Positions 59,296-64,000 of a DNA stretch of 64,000 nucleotides are shown one piece after another. The notes beneath the pieces were generated by a model. The model ran no database searches. It had not been told where the DNA came from and saw only the letters and a program-made list of their open reading frames with translations. Origin of the DNA: Lycorma delicatula (Eukaryota > Arthropoda > Insecta > Hemiptera > Fulgoridae); the NCBI RefSeq assembly GCF_047948215.1, contig NC_134464.1, positions 5,032,001-5,096,000 on the forward strand, read 5' to 3'. Position 1 is the stretch's first letter; the number at the start of each line of letters is the position of its first letter. A program made the position numbers and the translations under genes.

Positions 59296-60029
59296 TCAAA
59301 AATCGGCTGACTTCTCGCCGGCCAAGCGATAACTCCTTCGATGAGCATTTAATCGCTTTACTTCACCGCAGTCGTGTACCGGTGCTCCATCTTGTCGGAA
59401 ATACTTTTCCGTACGCAAATCTAAAGGCGAGTTGCAGCAATTTACTCTATCCAATCCCGTAAGATTTCCCTCGTAGAAATGTACCGCCAAAGTTTGATCG
59501 TTGATGATAGCGTGCTAGCAGTTCGTGGAAGATCTTCTTCGATCGTGTCCTTCTCTGACAATTAATGACATTACTGGAGAAATCGGTTTCGTCGCACCGA
59601 ATAAATTAGACAAGAATTAGGATAATTTACAATCCAGCCGCCGAATCCAAGCCTTCTTTCTTCATCATTAAGCATCGTAGTGTGAAGAACCGCAGGTTTA
59701 TATGCGCGGTAACTGTGCTTCCCCAACACACTTGCCATTGAGCCAAAAGACACAGATAACAACTGCGCCGGTTCTATTTTGAAAGTTGTAGGATACGCTT
59801 CAAAAAAGGCCACAATATAGATCTCAATATTTTAGTTCTAGCGATGTCGTTCTTTTCTGAAATTACCCTTTGTTTTGTAGATTTCAATTAATTTTGTAAA
59901 TAGTTTACGGTGGTGCGGATGTCTATCAGGGTATCGTTGTACATTTGCATTTCACGCAAATTTTGAAATCTTGTTACTTAAAAAATAAATTTTCAGGATA
60001 TCCTCTTTTTCGTTATTATCAAACCGCAT
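59296..60029 (-). pseudogene. Mariner-like transposase 3, truncated
   Basis: Minus strand from 60029: MRFDNNEKEDILKIYF, a stop, then NANVQRYPDRHPHHRKLFTK and IEIYKTKGNFRKERHR, a DUF4817-like helix-turn-helix. A second stretch (59813-59571) has FFEAYPTTFKIEPAQLLSVS, then LGKHSYRAYKPAVLHTTMLN, then RRLGFGGWIV. In another phase FIRCDETDFSSN carries the first catalytic Asp (about 59590). The second block, YFRQDGAPVHD, is at 59370-59402. The frame stops at WPARSQPIF (about 59300), exactly where the third catalytic block should follow, so the C-terminus is gone. No terminal inverted repeats found. It is more diverged in frame than element 2 and belongs to a different subfamily (DGAPVH rather than DGATAH). 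Confidence 0.82.
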
Positions 60030-60260
60030 TAGTAAAATAAAAAACTTATACAAATAACCGATAAACACTTCAAAAAAACAAAAATTACCACGAATAAAGA
60101 ACATTAAAAACCGAAATATTTATTAATTTCTTGACAACAATTCAAACGACTAATGAATAAGAGTGACAACGAGTGTACTTTTGAATTCGAAATATTTTTC
60201 AATGATACAAAAAACAGCTGATTATTATCTAGCGTTAAAATTGTATTTATTGTTTATGTA

Positions 60261-60425
60261 ATATACAATTGTATATTACAATGCCTTTCACCCAGAGGTC
60301 CTGGGTTCGAATCCCGGTCAGGCATGGCATTTTCACACACGCTACAAATCATTCATCTCATCCTCTGAAGTAATGCTTAACTGTGGACTCGGAGGTTAAA
60401 AAAAAAAGGAGAAATATACAATTGT
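60261..60425 (+). mobile_element. 5'-truncated SINE (head 1, tail 1) with 12-bp TSD
   Basis: The insert 60273-60413 lies between perfect copies of ATATACAATTGT (60261-60272 and 60414-60425). It begins inside the head (TGCCTTTCACCCAGAGGTCC), keeps the B box GGGTTCGAATCCCGGTCAGG (60302-60321), then ACGCTACAAATCATTCATCT, and ends with tail type 1, ATCCTCTGAAGTAATGCTTA...CTCGGAGGTTAAAAAAAAAA. Truncation at the 5' end with an intact duplication is what target-primed reverse transcription leaves. The left junction makes a perfect 22-bp palindrome at 60258-60279. Confidence 0.9.
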
Positions 60426-60982
60426 TGGCCTGTAGCTCTGTAACGGTTGCATTTAGAGAATAATAACCAAGAACAAAGTTTTAAAATAATATTTTCTACC
60501 GAAAAAACGCGATAAAATGTGGCATTTCCATTTCAAATAATGAAGTTAACCGCCATATGGGAAAAGGGGCGAAGATTTCAAAAATGATAACACTGTATTT
60601 TTAATGACCGGAAAAAACTAGGATAGGTTCCTCATTTAAAGTTTTTTTTCGTAAAACTTATAGCGTCTGAAATCCGAACGGGGGTCCATTTCGAATCGAT
60701 CTATCGATATGTACATATAGTTATTATTCGTCGATAAGTTTTGAGTTTGACTGATGAATGTAAATCGGTTTACTGTAATATATTGCATTACACGGTTTTA
60801 AATACTGAAACGAAATATCGATTTACTGTCAAGTTTCTTCTCCTTTTTAAAAACGATCGAACCTATTTTTAGAACTTATTAGGATGATGATAAATATTTT
60901 TATCTTGAAAAAATTGTGAGCGATAGTAAATCTATTATTCCGGTCGATTTATAAAAAAATGTATTATTATATAAACCACTTT
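60426..60982. other. Spacer
   Basis: No gene recognised. Confidence 0.45.
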
Positions 60983-61125
60983 AGAATGGGTATATGCTTT
61001 TTTTGTAGCCTCCGGGACCACCGTTAGGTATTACCTCAGAGGATTAGATAAAAAGACCATTTCCGAATCCGGGAATTTCCGGTTAAAAGACCGAGATCGT
61101 ACCACTCGCGCCAGAATGGGTGTAT
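60983..61125 (-). mobile_element. tRNA-derived SINE (tail 1) with 13-bp TSD
   Basis: The insert 60996-61112 is flanked by AGAATGGGTATAT (60983-60995) and AGAATGGGTGTAT (61113-61125), with one mismatch. On the minus strand it starts GGCGCGAGTGGTACGATCTC (A-box side), has CCCGGATTCGGAAATGG (mutated B box), and ends AATCCTCTGAGGTAATACCT, CGGTGGTCCCGGAGGCTACA, then AAAAAAA. Its tail is the same as in the 37.0- and 60.3-kb copies. It is short because the part between the B box and the tail is deleted. Confidence 0.85.
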
Positions 61126-61429
61126 TCTAGCCCGCTGTTAAAAAAAATATTGGTTGAAGGGAAACCTTGATCAGTGCAGGATAAAAAAATACATAATTAA
61201 TTATAAAATAGAAAGTTCATGTAATTAAAGTCTATATTAATTATTTAAATTATAAATACGTAAAAAAACATTAAAGTAAATACACGAAGACGCTAAATAT
61301 TTATATTAAATAATACTAAAATTCAGAAATGCGTTAATAAAACTTATTTTAGCGCATATTTACATACATGTTAAACGTAGGTGTATAATTTTTTTAATAT
61401 TTATTTTTATTATTTTTCTTTAACGTAAG

Positions 61430-61468
<39 letters not shown>

Positions 61469-62459
61469 CGACAGAATAATATTTTTTTATAATTTCAGTA
61501 AAACTTGGACAGGTGGGTTTCCGAAGCGCTAATGGTGAACGCCGGGAAATGTCGACGCACAAACTAATTTAAATGCATCGGGACTTCACGAAAGTACACT
61601 TTAATTTATACCGCAACCAGCCGCCGACTAACACGGCCGTAGATTTGATTTTTATCAAAAACATCAACGTCGATCACTCGCCTTATATCCGGTACTTCTC
61701 GTATCGTAGATCCGTTGTAAATAATATCTCGCTTGAATTGACCGTCTAACTTATATGATGATTGCGAATAAAATCGTGTATGTAAAACTAAATTTGTCGT
61801 CGTTCATTTTCTTTCGTAGCACAATAGCGACCCTACACCGCACGCGCGTTGTATTCTCTGTTCTAAAAGTTTGCGGCCGTACCTCCGACACAGCCACCGC
61901 TGAATTTTTTTGTTAACAAAGAGTGCAGATTCATAAATATAAACAGATACCGTTGCTGCTTGTAAACGTCAGATAAAATTGCGCCATTAATCTGTAATTT
62001 AAATTTTAAATAAAGGAAAAAATCAAAATTCACCATTATTGCAAATAATGTACGCAATTTTATGCGAATAAAAATAATTTTAACATATACGTTAACGAAT
62101 TATTGTAAATTCTGTTATCGTAACAAACGACAAATTTACGTATAGAAAGCTTCATATTGATCGTTAATATTAATGTAAGAGCACGCGACAACAGCGGAAG
62201 GGCTTGGAATAAGTTTTCATAATATTTCTACAATTCAATTATTTTTTAACGTTGCGCTCTTGCTGTAGATAATCGAAGAATTAGGAATTGAATTTCCGGT
62301 CCGGCTAATTAGTATTAAGTTGTGACACGTTATAAAAACTAATCAAAATTATTAAATTTTTTTTAGATTTAATGTATTATTTATTTACAGGGGCATCACC
62401 CGATTATAATTAATTATTATTTTTATTTAATTGATTTTTTTAAGAAAACATAAATGAAT
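61126..62459. other. Spacer with a (TG)n(TA)n array
   Basis: 61431-61466 is a TG-to-TA array. 61510-61860 is GC-richer and high-complexity, but I see no domain in any frame. Confidence 0.45.
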
Positions 62460-63127
62460 TTTTAACGGGGAATTCGAACCAGAAACTAAAAAAAAAATCC
62501 CTTTCGGCACGCCGGAAGGCGGAGGTAGATTTCACCGGTGCCAAGTAGGGGATAAAAAATATTTCCATGTTAAAGTTAAGAAGATCTTCAAATTTACTCA
62601 ATACGACAATGGTTGCATGCGACAAAAATGTTCACATGTTTAGCATACGACAAGCCCTATCTTCGTACAATTCCAGCAACATTTTGGTCATCCCTTGCCG
62701 TAAGGGTTAATCATATCAAAAATTGTTTCAGACAAAAGTTTAAGGTAGTGTTTAGCGGACTAACGATCACTTTAAACCGATTCGATACTGTGCCTAATAA
62801 GGGAGGTACGATTCTTTTTTGTCTTCTAAACCCCTTTGTTTCAACTCCCTGGCCAATGGTTGGTGGTATAAAAAAATTTACTCAGCTAAGTTTTAGGCCC
62901 TTATCCAAAGAATAGTACGAACTTTAAAACAATTCAATATTTCACGTAATAAGAAAGTTACAGCGAAACTTTGTTTTTTTCGAAAAAGCCCCCTCCCATT
63001 TCCAGCCCCATGGTCCGATTTTGGCTGTTAACAAAATTGACCGAGATTTTGGGTCGAATTTTTTTAAAGGAATAATTTGAAAGTGATTGGCGAAAATTAT
63101 GGCAGTTATCGTGTTTACAGGAAAGTG

Positions 63128-63166
<39 letters not shown>

Positions 63167-63172
63167 TTTAAG
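62460..63172 (-). repeat. ~730-bp dispersed repeat, copy 2
   Basis: This is the reverse-strand partner of 17412-18150, aligned over its whole length with small indels. On the minus strand it begins TTCAAAAGCTTAAAAGTTTA, then an (AT)16 array (63130-63162), then TTTCACTTTCCTGTAAACAC. It ends GGGATTTTTTTTTTAGTTTC with TGGTTCGAATTCCCCGTT, a B-box-like motif not preserved in copy 1. The matching peptide-like stretch (KSTSAFRRAERDFF here) is shared but not a known domain. Confidence 0.8.
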
Positions 63173-64000
63173 CTTTTGAAGAAACTCAAAAAATTAAAAA
63201 AAAAAAAGAACAATTTGGTTTCAAGAAACGTATAGGGACAAGGGAAGCAATTTTAGCACTCAGATTAATACTAGAAGGAAGATTAAAGAAAAACAAACTA
63301 ACATACTTGGCATTTATAGACCTAGAAAAGGCATTTTATAACGCAGACTGGAATGAAATGTTCAGCGTTTAAAAAAATGTATGATTCAAGTATAGAGATA
63401 GAAGAACAATTGCTAACATTTACTGGAACCAAACTGCAACAGTTATAATCTAAGAACATAAGAAAAAAGCAGTAATAAAAAAAAAGAAGTCAGACAAGGA
63501 TGTTCCCTATTCCCGTTACTTTTAATGTTTACATAGAACTAGCAGTTAATGATGTTAAAGAACAGTTAGATCCGGAGTAACAGTGCAAGGTGAAAATATA
63601 AAGATGCTATGATTTGCTGATGGTATAGTAATTCTAGCCGAGAGTAAAAAGGATTTAGAAGAAACAGTGAACGGAATGGATGAAGTCCTACGGATGAAAT
63701 ACCGCGTGAAATAAACAAGAACAAAACGAAACTGATGAAATGTAGTACAAATAATGTAGATGAACCACTGAATATAAAAATAGGAAGAGAAAAGATTACG
63801 GAGATAGAAGAATTTTATTATTTGGGAAGTAGAATTAATAAAGATGGACGAAGTAGGAGCATTATAAAATGCCGAATAGCACAGGCGAAACGAGCCTTCA
63901 GTCAGAAATATAATTTGTTTACATCAAAAATTAATTTAAACGTCAAGAAAAGATTTTTGAAAGTATATGTTTGGAGCGTAGCTTTATATGAAAGTATATT
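63173..64000 (+). pseudogene. LINE reverse transcriptase fragment (family L-B), runs off the window
   Basis: Starting at 63208: EQFGFKKRIGTREAILALRL, then KLTYLAFIDLEKAFYNADW (RT motifs 2a and A, first Asp present), and a stop at 63370. After shifts come YWNQTATVI, then EVRQGCSLFPLLL (motif B region, near 63485-63525), and FADGIVILAES at 63613-63645, where the catalytic Asp-Asp pair reads Asp-Gly. Later come NKTKLMKCSTNN, then EEFYYLGSRINKDGRSRSII, then KRAFSQKYNLFTSKINLNVK and VYVWSVALY at the edge. The YLGS-x-I-x-x-DGR and WSVALYG style differs from family L-A, so it is another LINE. Stops, shifts and the lost Asp make it inactive. No endonuclease is seen upstream; it abuts the repeat at 62.46-63.17 kb. 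Confidence 0.82.

Noticed and set aside
1..64000. CRISPR array, bacterial operon or prophage
   Set aside because: No regularly spaced direct repeats, no dense reading frames and no ribosome-binding pattern; the content is clearly eukaryotic.

Overview
The window looks like non-coding DNA from an insect nuclear genome, most likely a hemipteran or another large-genome insect. The reasons are an AT-rich background with no obvious CpG depletion, long gene-free tracts, dinucleotide microsatellites, tRNA-derived SINEs with target-site duplications, decayed Tc1/mariner-type transposases with an N-terminal DUF4817-like helix-turn-helix, and decayed LINE reverse transcriptases. I found no intact host protein gene, no rRNA and no functional tRNA. 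The order-level assignment is inference only.

Layout. 0-11 kb is mostly unannotated AT-rich DNA with one long interspersed repeat (3.74-4.28 kb), a decayed SINE (8.16 kb) and a GC-rich island (9.4-9.7 kb). 11.5-12.2 kb is the 3' end of an R1-like LINE. 15.1-15.3 kb is a GC-rich island. 17.4-18.15 kb is a ~730-bp repeat beginning at a (CA)n tract; its partner lies inverted at 62.46-63.17 kb beside an (AT)n tract. 19.5-20.3 kb is a LINE RT fragment on the minus strand, whose family reappears on the plus strand at 55.4-56.8 kb. 21.7-21.95 kb holds SINE pieces, and 22.7-23.6 kb a LINE endonuclease fragment. 25.7-28.3 kb carries two direct copies of a ~650-bp repeat; a third, inverted copy is at 50.6-51.3 kb. 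30.8-31.4 kb has overlapping open frames that I cannot identify. 33.1-34.2 kb holds a LINE C-terminal scrap and a foldback element. 37.0-38.8 kb holds a SINE with a perfect 13-bp target-site duplication and a mariner-like element with an internal deletion. 39.3-39.9 kb is a second inverted-repeat element. 44.4-45.7 kb is a full-length but dead mariner-like element with recognisable termini. 59.3-60.4 kb is a third transposase remnant next to a SINE with 12-bp duplications, and 61.0 kb is another SINE with 13-bp duplications. 63.2-64 kb is an RT fragment that runs out of the window.

The elements do not form a pathway. The window is a graveyard of non-autonomous and autonomous transposons. The most interesting structure is modular: SINE copies combine two different tRNA-like heads with two different tails, and unrelated longer repeats share a terminal TTTTTACTTCC motif or carry internal pol III B-box-like GGTTCGAAT motifs. 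I did not find a convincing new biological system beyond this.
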